Shown piece by piece: positions 1 through 8,466 of a stretch of DNA of 20,990 nt. Numbering within the stretch: position 1 is the first letter of the stretch; each line of letters begins with the position of its first letter. Made by a program: the position numbers and the translations under genes. Source of the stretch: Bacilli bacterium (GTDB lineage Bacteria > Bacillota_I > Bacilli_A > RF39 > UBA660); the NCBI GenBank assembly GCA_024693165.1, contig JAILLM010000010.1:1-20990 (forward strand), in the 5' to 3' direction. The notes under the pieces were generated by a model that worked only from the letters and a program-made list of their open reading frames with translations, did not search any database and was not told the origin of the DNA.

Positions 1-385
1 AATAATTTGAAGGATTTAACCATAATTCTTCTTCATTATTATTAATTTCTAATCCTTTAGAAACATCTATTAATTTTATTTTAGAATTATTATTTAATAT
101 CTTTATAGCTGTATCTGTTTCAGATAAACCATTATATATAAACATATCATTTTTAGCACTGTTCTTAATCTTTTTATCAGTTACTTCATAATTATTTGTA
201 TCAATACCATTTGGATAAATAGGAGTAATAGTTGAATAATCTCCATATAAAACATTAATTGCATATTCGATTGGATACTTAGTAACCGCGATATCAATAT
301 TTTCCATAGTATCTGTTTTAAAACAACCTGTAACCATTAATAACCCTGAAAAAATGATAAGTAAAATTTTAATATTTTTTTTCAT
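1..385 (-). CDS. Metal (Zn/Mn) ABC transporter substrate-binding lipoprotein, 5' part only
   Basis: Partial gene read from the complement; the window edge cuts it after 128 codons. The start is ATG at 385-383 with a GGAG ribosome site just upstream. The protein begins with a basic, hydrophobic signal peptide and a lipobox (VTGC, Cys at residue 20), so the mature protein should be a lipid-anchored extracellular binding protein. The mature part resembles ZnuA/AdcA/PsaA-type cluster A-I solute-binding proteins: an early TKYPIEYAINVLYGD block, then IYPNGIDTNNYEVT, FIYNGLSETD and ELWLNPSN near the edge. In this family such segments line the metal site. A permease and an ATPase would be expected beyond the left edge, but I cannot see them. 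Family assignment is by recalled similarity. Metal identity is inference. Confidence 0.7.
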   Translation of the reverse strand, partial: MKKNIKILLIIFSGLLMVTGCFKTDTMENIDIAVTKYPIEYAINVLYGDYSTITPIYPNGIDTNNYEVTDKKIKNSAKNDMFIYNGLSETDTAIKILNNNSKIKLIDVSKGLEINNNEEELWLNPSNY

Positions 386-409
386 ATTTTCTCCTTTTTT
401 CTAATATAA

Positions 410-438
410 AGTATACTATTTTAAGGTATTTTTGTAAA
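410..438 (-). promoter_or_regulatory. Sigma-A promoter of the metal-binding lipoprotein gene
   Basis: On the minus strand TTTACA (438-433) and TATACT (415-410) are separated by exactly 17 bp. The boxes match the housekeeping consensus at 5/6 and 5/6. Transcription would start near 403, about 18 bases before the ATG. No obvious Zur or MntR palindrome is visible in the short leader. Confidence 0.7.
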
Positions 439-468
439 TTATAACTAGAATAAACATACGCTATCTTG

Positions 469-474
469 TATAAT
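469..474 (+). promoter_or_regulatory. Candidate -10 box for the rnc operon
   Basis: A perfect TATAAT lies 17 bases before the rnc ATG. The matching -35 position (446-451, TAGAAT) is poor, about 3 of 6. If the box is used, the transcript would begin at about 481, almost on top of the ribosome site, giving a leader of only about 11 nt. Weaker evidence than the divergent promoter on the other strand. Confidence 0.4.
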
Positions 475-491
475 TATAAAAGGTGATTATT

Positions 492-1133
492 ATGAAGTTT
501 TTAACTGATTTAGGAATAACTGTTAAAAATGAAGATTTACTTATGGAAGCATTAACTCATTCTTCTTATGCAAATGAACATAGTAATACTAAGTATTATG
601 AAAGACTAGAATTTTTGGGAGATGCAGTATTACAACTAGCATCTAGTGATTATTTTTATAAGAAGTATGATTTAAGCGAAGGAGAAATGTCTAAAGTAAG
701 AGCATCTTATGTTTGTGAGAATGCACTTTTTGAGTATTCAAATGCAATTGGTTTAACACCAAACATTAGAGTGGGTAATGGAACTGAAAAGACTCCTTCA
801 ATCGTAGCTGACTGTTTTGAATCTGTTTTAGCTGTTATTTATTTAGAACATGGTTTTAGTGTTGCTAAAAAATATGTTTTAGGAATAATTGCTCCTTATG
901 TAGAAAAAGGAGTACGTTTTATTACGGACTATAAATCTTATTTACAAGAAATGGTTCAACCAGAAAGAACAAATATTGAATATACTGTAATACATGAAGA
1001 AGGACCTCAAAACGATAAAGTATTTACTGTTGAAGTGATTATTGATGGCATTCGTTATGGAGTAGGTTCTGGAAAATCTAAGAAGCAAGCAGAACAAAAT
1101 GCTGCTAAGAATGCAATAGAGAAAATAGCTTGA
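492..1133 (+). CDS. rnc: Ribonuclease III
   Basis: Double-stranded-RNA endonuclease, which in bacteria processes rRNA precursors and structured mRNAs in the cytoplasm. At 213 residues it is close to the usual length. The catalytic domain (residues 1-140) carries the family signature ERLEFLGDA at 37-45, supplying metal-binding Glu40 and Asp44. A second acidic cluster, ADCFE, has Asp107 and Glu110. The C-terminal double-stranded RNA-binding domain (about 147-213) ends in the typical GSGKSKKQAEQNAA block. I chose ATG 492 over the in-frame GTG at 483 because AGGTG just upstream serves as ribosome site and the GTG lies inside it. The gene ends 9 bases before smc, the usual Bacillota order, so the two are cotranscribed. 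If TGA were read through, only three more codons would follow before TAA. Confidence 0.97.
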   Translation: MKFLTDLGITVKNEDLLMEALTHSSYANEHSNTKYYERLEFLGDAVLQLASSDYFYKKYDLSEGEMSKVRASYVCENALFEYSNAIGLTPNIRVGNGTEKTPSIVADCFESVLAVIYLEHGFSVAKKYVLGIIAPYVEKGVRFITDYKSYLQEMVQPERTNIEYTVIHEEGPQNDKVFTVEVIIDGIRYGVGSGKSKKQAEQNAAKNAIEKIA

Positions 1134-1142
1134 GGTGTTTAA

Positions 1143-4088
1143 ATGAAATTAGTAAGTATTGAAGCACATGGTTTTAAATCATTTGCAGATAAAATTGAAA
1201 TAAGTGTTAATGATGGTATTACATGTATAGTAGGTCCTAATGGTTCAGGTAAAAGTAATATAGTAGATGCAGTTCGCTGGGTTTTAGGTGAATCTAGTTT
1301 AAAAGAAATTCGTGGTGGAGAAACTCAAACTGATATCATCTTCTCTGGATCACAATCAAGAAAAGAAGAATCTCGTGCTTGGGTTTCTTTAACTTTTGAT
1401 AATAGTGATCACTATTTATCTACTGATTTAGAATCAGTTGAAATTAAAAGGGAAGTATATCGTTCAGGTGAATCAGAATACTATATAAATAATGCTAAAG
1501 TAAGAAAAAAAGATATAACTGATCTATTTATTGATAGTGGAGCAAATCCAGATTCTTACTCAATCATTGGCCAAGGTAAAATCCAAGAAATTCTTAAAGG
1601 TAGACCAATGGATCGTAGAACTATCATTGAAGAAGCAGCTGGAGTTCTTAAATATAAAAAGAGAAAAGAAGATTCTTTAAGAAAATTAGATAATACTAAA
1701 GATAATATTGAAAAAGTAGATTTAGTAATTAAAGAACTTATGGTTTCTTTAGAGCCTCTTCGTTTAGAATCTATCCAAGCTAAAAAGTATGTTGAATATA
1801 GAGATGAACTTAAAGATATTGAAATTAGTTTACTTGCAAAAGATATTAAAACAATTAATGATGATTTTGTAACTTCAAAAGATAAATTAAAAGAACTTAA
1901 TGAAGAAATACTTAAGATGAGTAACTCTTCATCAATTGATTCTTCAAATATCGAAAAATTAAAGAATAAACATATGACTTTCGAAGAAAAGATAAACGAA
2001 ACTCAAGATAAACTTATGGAATTACAAGAAACATTAAGTAATCTTGAAATGCAAAAACAAGTTTTATCTGAAAGAAAGAAATATGAAGTAGATGATCAAA
2101 AACTACAAAATAATATTTTAGCTTTAAAAGAATCTAAGGTAGAACTTGAAAAGAGTATTAATAGTTTTAAATCTAATATTGATGTATTAAATGATGAAAT
2201 AACTAAATTAAAAAAAGATTTTGAAAATAAAACTACTGAATATAATACTTTAATAGTTAAAAGAAATACTTTGAGTGACACATTAAATAAAACTAATAGA
2301 GATATTTTAATTCTTAAGAACAAAATTGATGTATTAAAATCAGATATTGAACATGATGTTGGAGTTCCTTATGCTGCTAAAAGTATTATTAGTAATCCTA
2401 AACTTAATGGTATTCATAATGTATTATGTAAGTTATTTGAAACTAGTAATGAATATGCAAATGCTATTAATATTAGTTTAGGAGCTAATTCAAATGTAGT
2501 AGTAGTTAATGATACAACTTCAGCTACTAAAGCAATTGAATTCTTAAAACAAAATAATTTAGGAAGACTTACATTCTTCCCAATAAGTGTTATTAAAGGA
2601 AGATTTGTAGATCCAGATACTTTAAGTATTGCAGAAACCTTTGATGGGTTTATTGATGTTGCATCTAACTTAGTTAAGACTGATGCTTTATATAAAAATA
2701 TAATTGATAATCAATTAGGGAATATCTTAGTAGTTAAAGATATTGAGACAATGAAATCTTTAGGTTCTAAGATTAAATATAGATATAGAGTAGTAACACT
2801 TGATGGAGAAATTTTACACACTGGTGGTGCAATGACTGGTGGTAACGTTAATACTAAACAATCAAATGTTATTAATAATAAGTTATTACTTGAAAAACAA
2901 ACTAAAGACTTAGAAAACCTTCAAGTTAGTGTAAAGAAAACTGAACAAGAATATAATATTACTAATGAAGATGTAAGAATTCTTGAAACAGAACTTATTT
3001 CTAAAAGAAGTGATATAAGTGCTAAGGTTGCTATTATTGAAGCTAAGACTAAAGAATTAGATGAAATGAATTCAAGATTAGATTCAATTAATAGTGAAAT
3101 CAAAGGTACTGATAATGTAATAAAGAATGAAGTTGATAAAGAATTAGATAAAGTATTATCTGATATTGTTAAGACTTCAAAAGAAAAAGAAGAAACAAAT
3201 AATAAACTTATTAAATTAAGAAGTGATAGAAATGATGTTTCTGCTGAAATTGAAGAACTAGAGCTTGCGAGTAGAAAGAAAAATAGTGAATTCAATAAGA
3301 AACAAGATGAAGCTAAAACTCTAGAAGTAGAAATTGGTAAGATGGATATTAAACTTGATAACCTTCTTAATAAATTAAGTGAAGAATATGAAATGACTTA
3401 TGAAAGAGCGAGTCAAGAATATGTTTTATCTCTTGATGAAACAGTTGCTCGTTCTAAAGTAAACTCTTTAAGAAAATCTATTAATGAACTTGGTGATGTT
3501 AATGTAGGTTCAATTAAAGAGTTTGAAAGAGTGAATGAAAGATATACATTCTTAAATACTCAAAGAGAAGATTTAGTTAAAGCAAGTGATGACTTACTTG
3601 AAATCATTACTGACTTAGATGAAACAATGAAAAAAAGATTCAGTGAAACATTTAAGAATGTTAATGAAGAATTTGGTAGAGTATTTAAACAACTATTCAA
3701 AGGTGGTAAAGCAGAACTTATTCTTACTGATCCTGAAGATATGTTAAATACTGGAGTAGACTTAAATGCATGTCCTCCTGGGAAGTCTTTAAAGAATTTA
3801 ACTGCACTTTCTGGTGGGGAAATGACATTAACTGCAATTGCGCTTTTATTTAGTATTTTAAATATAAGAGTAGTTCCATTCTGTATTTTAGATGAGGTAG
3901 AAGCAGCACTTGATGATGCAAACGTTGCATCTTTTGGTGAATATCTACAAGATTATAAAAATAAGAGTCAATTTATTGTTATTACACATAAGAAAAAGAC
4001 TATGGAATATGCTAATACATTATATGGAATTACAATGCAAGAAAGCGGTGTTTCTAAACTTGTTAGCGTAAGACTTGAGGATAAGTAA
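1143..4088 (+). CDS. smc: Chromosome segregation protein SMC (short-armed)
   Basis: ATPase core of the bacterial condensin, which as a dimer with ScpA/ScpB organises and helps segregate the chromosome. The N-terminal head has Walker A GPNGSGKSN at 31-39. Coiled-coil arms run roughly 165-400 and 570-820, separated by a hinge at about 405-560 that includes HTGGAMTGG near its end. The C-terminal head has the ABC signature LSGGEM at 889-894, Walker B FCILDEVEAALDD with Asp917/Glu918, and a following ITHKK segment. It is 981 residues against about 1,190 in Bacillus, and the missing length falls in the arms, as in mollicute SMCs. The signature has Met where Lys or Arg is common. Its ribosome site GAGGTG overlaps the rnc stop codon, which implies translational coupling. 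scpA and scpB are not in the window. Confidence 0.97.
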   Translation: MKLVSIEAHGFKSFADKIEISVNDGITCIVGPNGSGKSNIVDAVRWVLGESSLKEIRGGETQTDIIFSGSQSRKEESRAWVSLTFDNSDHYLSTDLESVEIKREVYRSGESEYYINNAKVRKKDITDLFIDSGANPDSYSIIGQGKIQEILKGRPMDRRTIIEEAAGVLKYKKRKEDSLRKLDNTKDNIEKVDLVIKELMVSLEPLRLESIQAKKYVEYRDELKDIEISLLAKDIKTINDDFVTSKDKLKELNEEILKMSNSSSIDSSNIEKLKNKHMTFEEKINETQDKLMELQETLSNLEMQKQVLSERKKYEVDDQKLQNNILALKESKVELEKSINSFKSNIDVLNDEITKLKKDFENKTTEYNTLIVKRNTLSDTLNKTNRDILILKNKIDVLKSDIEHDVGVPYAAKSIISNPKLNGIHNVLCKLFETSNEYANAINISLGANSNVVVVNDTTSATKAIEFLKQNNLGRLTFFPISVIKGRFVDPDTLSIAETFDGFIDVASNLVKTDALYKNIIDNQLGNILVVKDIETMKSLGSKIKYRYRVVTLDGEILHTGGAMTGGNVNTKQSNVINNKLLLEKQTKDLENLQVSVKKTEQEYNITNEDVRILETELISKRSDISAKVAIIEAKTKELDEMNSRLDSINSEIKGTDNVIKNEVDKELDKVLSDIVKTSKEKEETNNKLIKLRSDRNDVSAEIEELELASRKKNSEFNKKQDEAKTLEVEIGKMDIKLDNLLNKLSEEYEMTYERASQEYVLSLDETVARSKVNSLRKSINELGDVNVGSIKEFERVNERYTFLNTQREDLVKASDDLLEIITDLDETMKKRFSETFKNVNEEFGRVFKQLFKGGKAELILTDPEDMLNTGVDLNACPPGKSLKNLTALSGGEMTLTAIALLFSILNIRVVPFCILDEVEAALDDANVASFGEYLQDYKNKSQFIVITHKKKTMEYANTLYGITMQESGVSKLVSVRLEDK

Positions 4089-4151
4089 ACTTAATAAAAA
4101 GGTATATACATTATTTAACTATGATGTTAAAATAATTGTAGAAATGTGTGA

Positions 4152-4167
4152 TTTCGTATGCACGAAA
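4152..4167 (+). promoter_or_regulatory. Perfect 6-bp hairpin just before a ribosome site
   Basis: TTTCGT (4152-4157) pairs with ACGAAA (4162-4167) around the loop ATGC. The AAGGAG ribosome site of the next gene begins 2 bases later. There is no T-tract, so this is not a terminator. It could affect ribosome access or mRNA stability, but may be chance. Confidence 0.3.
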
Positions 4168-4180
4168 AAGGAGTGATTGT

Positions 4181-7024
4181 ATGAATTACAACGATGATTT
4201 ATCGGAATTTAGAAGATTACATAACGAAATGGTTAATCAACCAGAAGATAGAGAACTTGAAGCTGCAGCAGATTTAATCATTAGAAGACATTATAATGAT
4301 AGAGACTTCATGCTGGAAGCAATTAAAACGGATCCAAATGTAGTTGATCAATTAGATTCAGGATTAAAATCCGATCCTAGTTTTATAGCTGAAATAGTAA
4401 GAAATAATCCTGACTTTAATTGGAATGATTATGGTATTGATACTAGTTTAGCTGAGGAATCTCGTTTAGAAGGATTGTTAGACAAAGCGTCTACTATTCC
4501 AACTGATTCTGCAATTAACACTTTAAATAACAATAATACACAAGGAGAACAAAGTATGGATGATATTATAAGAGAACAAACAGAAGCAATGTATGATACT
4601 CGTGATGAAATGATTCAAGATTACTTAAATCAAAATCAAGCACAACCTGAAGTTTCTAATACTGTTGAAGCGCCTGTTGCTGCACCTGTAGAACCAACTC
4701 CAGTACCTGAAGAAGTAAAAGTTCAAGATGTAGATAATACAGATACAGCTGATCTTTCAGCTTCAATCACTGATTTCACATCATACTTAAAAGATGGCAT
4801 TGGTAAAATTGAAGAAATTAATGAAAACTTAAATCAAGTAGTTTTCCCTGAAACTCATTTAGAAAACTATTTCTCATTAGAAGATTATTTCAAAGCAGAA
4901 AAGAATTTACCATTTGGTGATAAAAACTTTGCTGATTTAACAAATGAAGAAAAAAGTAATCTAACATTCTTATATAGAAGAGATATGGAAAACGATAGAA
5001 ATAAAATTATTTCTATGATTAAAGATAAATATAATAATCAAAAGAATAGTTTTGTTAACGCAATTAGTAGCAAAACTAAACAAGTATCTAGATTAGTAGA
5101 AAACTTCGTTCATGAAATGACAAGCAAAAAAGAATCTGCTGAAATGAAACTTAAATGGGCTCTACAAGATTTCGAAGAATTAGAAAATGAAAGAAAAACT
5201 CCTACAACTTCATTTGAAAGAGCACAAGAAATTCTAGATTTAGAAAGAAAATTACAAAAAGAAATCGATTCTTATAGAAGTTCAATTAGCAACTATGCTG
5301 GTTTAATTGGATTAGGAAAATCATATGGTGAACTTGCTGCTGATATTAGCGCAAGAGTAGCTGATGGAAAATTAGAATTAAATGATCAATTAAAAGAATT
5401 AGACAGTATTTACGAAACACTTCAAAATCCGGATAAGGTTAAAGAATTCGCTGAAACATCTAGAGCTAAAGTAGGAGAACCTGAACCAGTTGTTGAAACT
5501 CCAGTTGTAGAAGAACCAATTCCTGAACCTGAAGTTAAAGAAGAACCTGTTAAGGAAGAAGAACCAGAAAAAGCTGAAGAACCTGAAGCAAAAGAAGAAG
5601 ACAAAGAAGAAGATAAAGAAGAAACAAAAGAACCTGTAAAAGAAGAAAAAGTTGAACCTAAGAAAGAAGAAGAAGATAATAGAGTATTTACACCAGAAGC
5701 TCCTGGAATTAACCTTGATCCTAGAAAAGTTACAAGACCTGAAGCAAAAGCAGTTATAGCATCTAGAAGATCATTTAATAGAACTGCTATGACAGTTCCT
5801 GTTGCTATCGGTTTAGGACTTGCATTAATTTCAACTTCTCCAGTATCAACTCTTACTGTTCCTTTAGGATTAGCATTTGGAGCTATGGCTGGTGGAAATG
5901 CAATTCTTACAAAAGCTTTACATGATAAGCTTCAAGAATACTTCTTAAAGAGAAAATTGGATCAATTAGCTGCAAATTATGATGCTGAAGTAGTATATGA
6001 TTACGAAAATCATGAAGCTCATTTTGGATTTTATGATGAAAAAGAAGATAAATATAAAATAATTAAAGATTATTCAGATTTAGAAAAAAGATTAGAAAGA
6101 ATATTAAAAGAAGAAGGTTCATTAGCTCCAAATTTTGAAGCAGCAGAGTTAGGCAATAAATATGCTGCTCAATTCAAAAAACTATCTAGAGGTGGAGACC
6201 TAATGAGCTCTGATATTGAATCTATATTAACTCCTTTATTCGATAGAGTTGGTGGTGTAACTCCAGCAGTTCCTATTGCAACACAAATAATTGAACCAGC
6301 AATTGAACAAGGAAGAAAATTCTTCGGTAAGAAAAAAGAACAATTCTTAAATCTTATTTCTAATAAAGAAAAATATAATTTAAATGAAGAACAAATTGAA
6401 AGAATTGAAAAAGACGCAGAATTAGCTGATCAAGTTGTTAATCGTGGTGTATTTAAAGGTTCAAATGTAGTTAGAAAAGCATCTGAATTAAAAGATAAAT
6501 TAATGAATAGTAGATTTGTTGCAGACTTAAGAAATAGAAATGATGAAGAATTCTTTGAAGATGAATTTGAAGAAAAATTAGAAAATCAAAGACCTGAAGA
6601 AGATAAACAAATCGTTGAAGAACAAAATATAGATGAAGAATTTGCACCTGAAGTTCCTATTGAAGAAGCTCCAGTTGAAGAAGCACCAGTAGTAGAAACT
6701 CCTGTTCAAGTTATAGAAGAAGATAGACAAAAAGAAATAGGTGATTCTTTATACGAAGATGATCTAGCAAAAGAATCTGCAGAACTTCAAAATGATGAAG
6801 TTATTGATGTAGAAAAAACTAATACATATGATCCAAAAGTTTCATACGATGAATATAATAGATGGATTGACAGTCTTAGAAATTCTGAAAGTGAATTAGA
6901 TGAACTTCATGTAAGAATTGGATTAGATGAAAACTTATCTGAAGCAGAAAAACAAGCACTTCAAAGTAAGATTGAATTTATGGTAAGTCCTACAAAAGTA
7001 GAAGATACTGGACGTTCACTATAG
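4181..7024 (+). CDS. Large coiled-coil, Pro/Glu/Lys-rich protein with central membrane-like segment, unknown function
   Basis: I do not recognise this 947-residue protein. ATG 4181 is chosen because AAGGAG lies 7 bases upstream; an in-frame upstream GTG has no such site. Visible order: an N-terminal helical section (about 24-90) whose DRDFMLEAIKTDP pattern weakly recalls DUF4116 repeats; a Pro/Glu/Val linker (150-185); a charged helical, probably coiled-coil region (about 200-420); a Glu/Pro/Lys-rich linker (about 430-515); a hydrophobic Gly/Ala-rich segment (about 534-575) able to form a membrane hairpin; a small mixed domain (580-640); more charged helices; an acidic tail with repeated APVEEAPV (about 785-860); and a C-terminal helical block. 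I see no cysteine and no signal peptide. It follows smc by 92 bases, the place ftsY takes in Bacillus, and is followed closely by a DUF1292-like gene. A structural or envelope-linked role is a guess. Confidence 0.85.
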   Translation: MNYNDDLSEFRRLHNEMVNQPEDRELEAAADLIIRRHYNDRDFMLEAIKTDPNVVDQLDSGLKSDPSFIAEIVRNNPDFNWNDYGIDTSLAEESRLEGLLDKASTIPTDSAINTLNNNNTQGEQSMDDIIREQTEAMYDTRDEMIQDYLNQNQAQPEVSNTVEAPVAAPVEPTPVPEEVKVQDVDNTDTADLSASITDFTSYLKDGIGKIEEINENLNQVVFPETHLENYFSLEDYFKAEKNLPFGDKNFADLTNEEKSNLTFLYRRDMENDRNKIISMIKDKYNNQKNSFVNAISSKTKQVSRLVENFVHEMTSKKESAEMKLKWALQDFEELENERKTPTTSFERAQEILDLERKLQKEIDSYRSSISNYAGLIGLGKSYGELAADISARVADGKLELNDQLKELDSIYETLQNPDKVKEFAETSRAKVGEPEPVVETPVVEEPIPEPEVKEEPVKEEEPEKAEEPEAKEEDKEEDKEETKEPVKEEKVEPKKEEEDNRVFTPEAPGINLDPRKVTRPEAKAVIASRRSFNRTAMTVPVAIGLGLALISTSPVSTLTVPLGLAFGAMAGGNAILTKALHDKLQEYFLKRKLDQLAANYDAEVVYDYENHEAHFGFYDEKEDKYKIIKDYSDLEKRLERILKEEGSLAPNFEAAELGNKYAAQFKKLSRGGDLMSSDIESILTPLFDRVGGVTPAVPIATQIIEPAIEQGRKFFGKKKEQFLNLISNKEKYNLNEEQIERIEKDAELADQVVNRGVFKGSNVVRKASELKDKLMNSRFVADLRNRNDEEFFEDEFEEKLENQRPEEDKQIVEEQNIDEEFAPEVPIEEAPVEEAPVVETPVQVIEEDRQKEIGDSLYEDDLAKESAELQNDEVIDVEKTNTYDPKVSYDEYNRWIDSLRNSESELDELHVRIGLDENLSEAEKQALQSKIEFMVSPTKVEDTGRSL
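4542..4558 (+). promoter_or_regulatory. Possible internal translation start inside the 947-residue protein
   Basis: AAGGAG (4542-4547) stands 8 bases before an in-frame ATG (4556, Met126), directly after an Asn-rich stretch. Spacing and match are as good as those of the main start. Use of it would give an 822-residue form lacking the N-terminal helical section. In such A-rich, Glu-rich coding DNA an AAGGAG can occur by chance. Confidence 0.3.
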
Positions 7025-7040
7025 TAAAAGGAGGAATAAA

Positions 7041-7325
7041 ATGACAGAGGTTGGAAATATTGTTACACTAGAAGGCAATGAAGAATATTTAATTCTAGAA
7101 GAAACAACTAAAAATGGTGTTAGATACCTATACGCAGTTAGAGTTTTAATTGATGAAACTCCTACTGATGAATATCTAATATTTGAAAGTATCAAAAAAG
7201 ATGAAGGTGAATTCCTTTTACCAGTTAGTGATAAAGAGTTATATGATCAACTAATTGAAGATTTTAAAGATATAGTTGCTGATAAAATCTTAGGACTTGA
7301 ACCTGGAATCGTTGAAGAAAATTAA
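7041..7325 (+). CDS. DUF1292-like small acidic protein (YrzB-like)
   Basis: A 94-residue acidic cytoplasmic protein. The pattern resembles the DUF1292/UPF0473 family of Bacillota: an N-terminal 'VTLEGNEEYLILE' strand pair, a central 'YLYAVRV...DEYLIFE' beta section, then 'EGEFLLPVSDKELYDQLIEDF'. That family has no established function, and its genes often sit in housekeeping operons. Here it starts 16 bases after the large coiled-coil gene, with a near-ideal AAAGGAGG (7027-7034) ribosome site, and ends just before a terminator. It is therefore the last gene of the unit that includes the large protein and probably rnc-smc. Family assignment is by pattern memory only. Confidence 0.6.
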   Translation: MTEVGNIVTLEGNEEYLILEETTKNGVRYLYAVRVLIDETPTDEYLIFESIKKDEGEFLLPVSDKELYDQLIEDFKDIVADKILGLEPGIVEEN

Positions 7326-7334
7326 CTAATAATT

Positions 7335-7367
7335 AAGGAGTAGCTTAACAGTTACTTCTTTTTATTT
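7335..7367 (+). terminator. Rho-independent terminator after the smc-region operon
   Basis: A 10-bp stem with two G-U pairs, AAGGAGTAGC (7335-7344) against GTTACTTCTT (7351-7360), has a 6-base loop and runs into a T-rich tail. It separates the smc unit from the heat-shock operon. Confidence 0.75.
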
Positions 7368-7374
7368 GTAAAAA

Positions 7375-7401
7375 TTAGCACTAACTATTGACGAGTGCTA
7401 A
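7375..7401 (+). promoter_or_regulatory. CIRCE operator (HrcA binding site)
   Basis: TTAGCACTA (7375-7383), nine spacer bases, GAGTGCTAA (7393-7401). The consensus is TTAGCACTC-N9-GAGTGCTAA, so only the last base of the left arm differs (A for C). Flanking AAAA/TTTT extends the symmetry. It overlaps the -35 box of the hrcA promoter and lies about 53 bases before hrcA, which encodes its repressor. This supports HrcA autoregulation of the whole chaperone operon. It is the only CIRCE I saw in the window. Confidence 0.95.
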
Positions 7402-7416
7402 TTTTAGAGTTATAGT
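7388..7416 (+). promoter_or_regulatory. Sigma-A promoter of the hrcA-grpE-dnaK operon
   Basis: TTGACG (7388-7393), a 17-bp spacer and TATAGT (7411-7416). The -35 lies inside CIRCE, so bound HrcA would block RNA polymerase. The predicted start is near 7423, giving a leader of about 31 bases. Confidence 0.85.
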
Positions 7417-7453
7417 TAAATTGCACTGGTAAAGTGTTAGGATGTGATTATTT

Positions 7454-8458
7454 ATGCAAGAAAGACAAGAAGCTATTTTAAGAGAAATTGTTGAGTCTTA
7501 TATTAAAACATTTGAACCAGTTCCATCAAAAGCTTTAGTTGAAAAGTTTAATTGTAGTTCAGCAACAATTAGAAATGATATGTCTAGTCTTGAAGAGATG
7601 GGCTTACTTGAAAAAGAACATACTTCGAGTGGTAGAATACCATCTGAAAAAGGATATAAATACTATGTAGATCATCTTATGAAACCTAAAGATATAACAG
7701 GTGAAGATGTTCTTAAACTTCAAACTATACTTAATAATAACAATTTAGTTGTTAGTGATGCAGTTGAAAAATGTATGGAAATTATTAGTGATATTACACA
7801 TTATACTGCTGTTGTAATTGGACCTAATAAAAGTAATAATACACTAAAACAAATAAATATAATTCCACTTGATATTAAACAAGATGGAGATTCAACTGTA
7901 GTAGCTGTACTTGTTACTAATCAAGGTGTTGTAGAAAACAAACAAATCGTAGTATCAAGTGATATTAATATGAATGAACTAACAAAAACTTGCGAAATTA
8001 TTAATAAAGCACTTGTTGGTACTCCTTTGGATAAAGTTATTGAAAGACTAGAACTAGAAATTAAACCTAAAATTAGAGATGTTGTTAATCAATATGAACA
8101 AATATATAACTTCTTCTCAAATGCTTTCCAAGATTTTGCTATGGAAAAGACAGATGTTACATTTGGGGGCAAAACTAATTTACTTGATTTTAAAGAATAT
8201 GAAGAACCTAGTAAATTAAAAGAAATGGTATCTAAACTTGAAGATATAGACTTAGTTAAAAGAATTGATACTAAAGATAAAGAAGTTAAAGTTTATATTG
8301 GAGAAGAAAATGAATTTGACCCTGATACAACAATTATAAAAACTCATTATGAAGCTGATGGAAATGAAGGTACAATAGCTATTATTGGACCAAAAAGAAT
8401 GGAATATGATAAAGTTGTTACACTTTTAAATTTCCTTAAGGAATATATAGAAAAATAG
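7454..8458 (+). CDS. hrcA: Heat-inducible transcription repressor HrcA
   Basis: Repressor that binds CIRCE and is kept active by the GroE chaperonin in Bacillota. Its own CIRCE lies just upstream. At 334 residues it is near the family's usual length of about 340. The N-terminal winged helix-turn-helix (about 1-75) begins with ERQEAILREIVESYI and contains SSATIRNDMSSLEEMG, the recognition part, followed by the GRIPSEKGYKYYVDHLM block typical of HrcA. The remainder is the GAF-like and insertion-domain region, ending in a GPKRMEYDKV block close to the family's usual C-terminal end. The start is ATG 7454 with AGGATG upstream, a modest ribosome site that may keep repressor levels low. Its stop overlaps the grpE ribosome site. 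Confidence 0.96.
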   Translation: MQERQEAILREIVESYIKTFEPVPSKALVEKFNCSSATIRNDMSSLEEMGLLEKEHTSSGRIPSEKGYKYYVDHLMKPKDITGEDVLKLQTILNNNNLVVSDAVEKCMEIISDITHYTAVVIGPNKSNNTLKQINIIPLDIKQDGDSTVVAVLVTNQGVVENKQIVVSSDINMNELTKTCEIINKALVGTPLDKVIERLELEIKPKIRDVVNQYEQIYNFFSNAFQDFAMEKTDVTFGGKTNLLDFKEYEEPSKLKEMVSKLEDIDLVKRIDTKDKEVKVYIGEENEFDPDTTIIKTHYEADGNEGTIAIIGPKRMEYDKVVTLLNFLKEYIEK

Positions 8459-8466
8459 GTGAATAT

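Noticed and set aside
1131..1142. TGA as tryptophan (mollicute code) at the rnc end
   Set aside because: All visible Trp codons are TGG and long Trp-containing genes are intact under the standard code. The TAA three codons on is coincidental.
2096..3295. Minus-strand frames opposite smc
   Set aside because: Low-complexity Leu/Ser/Phe products are the expected complement of Lys/Glu-rich coiled-coil codons.
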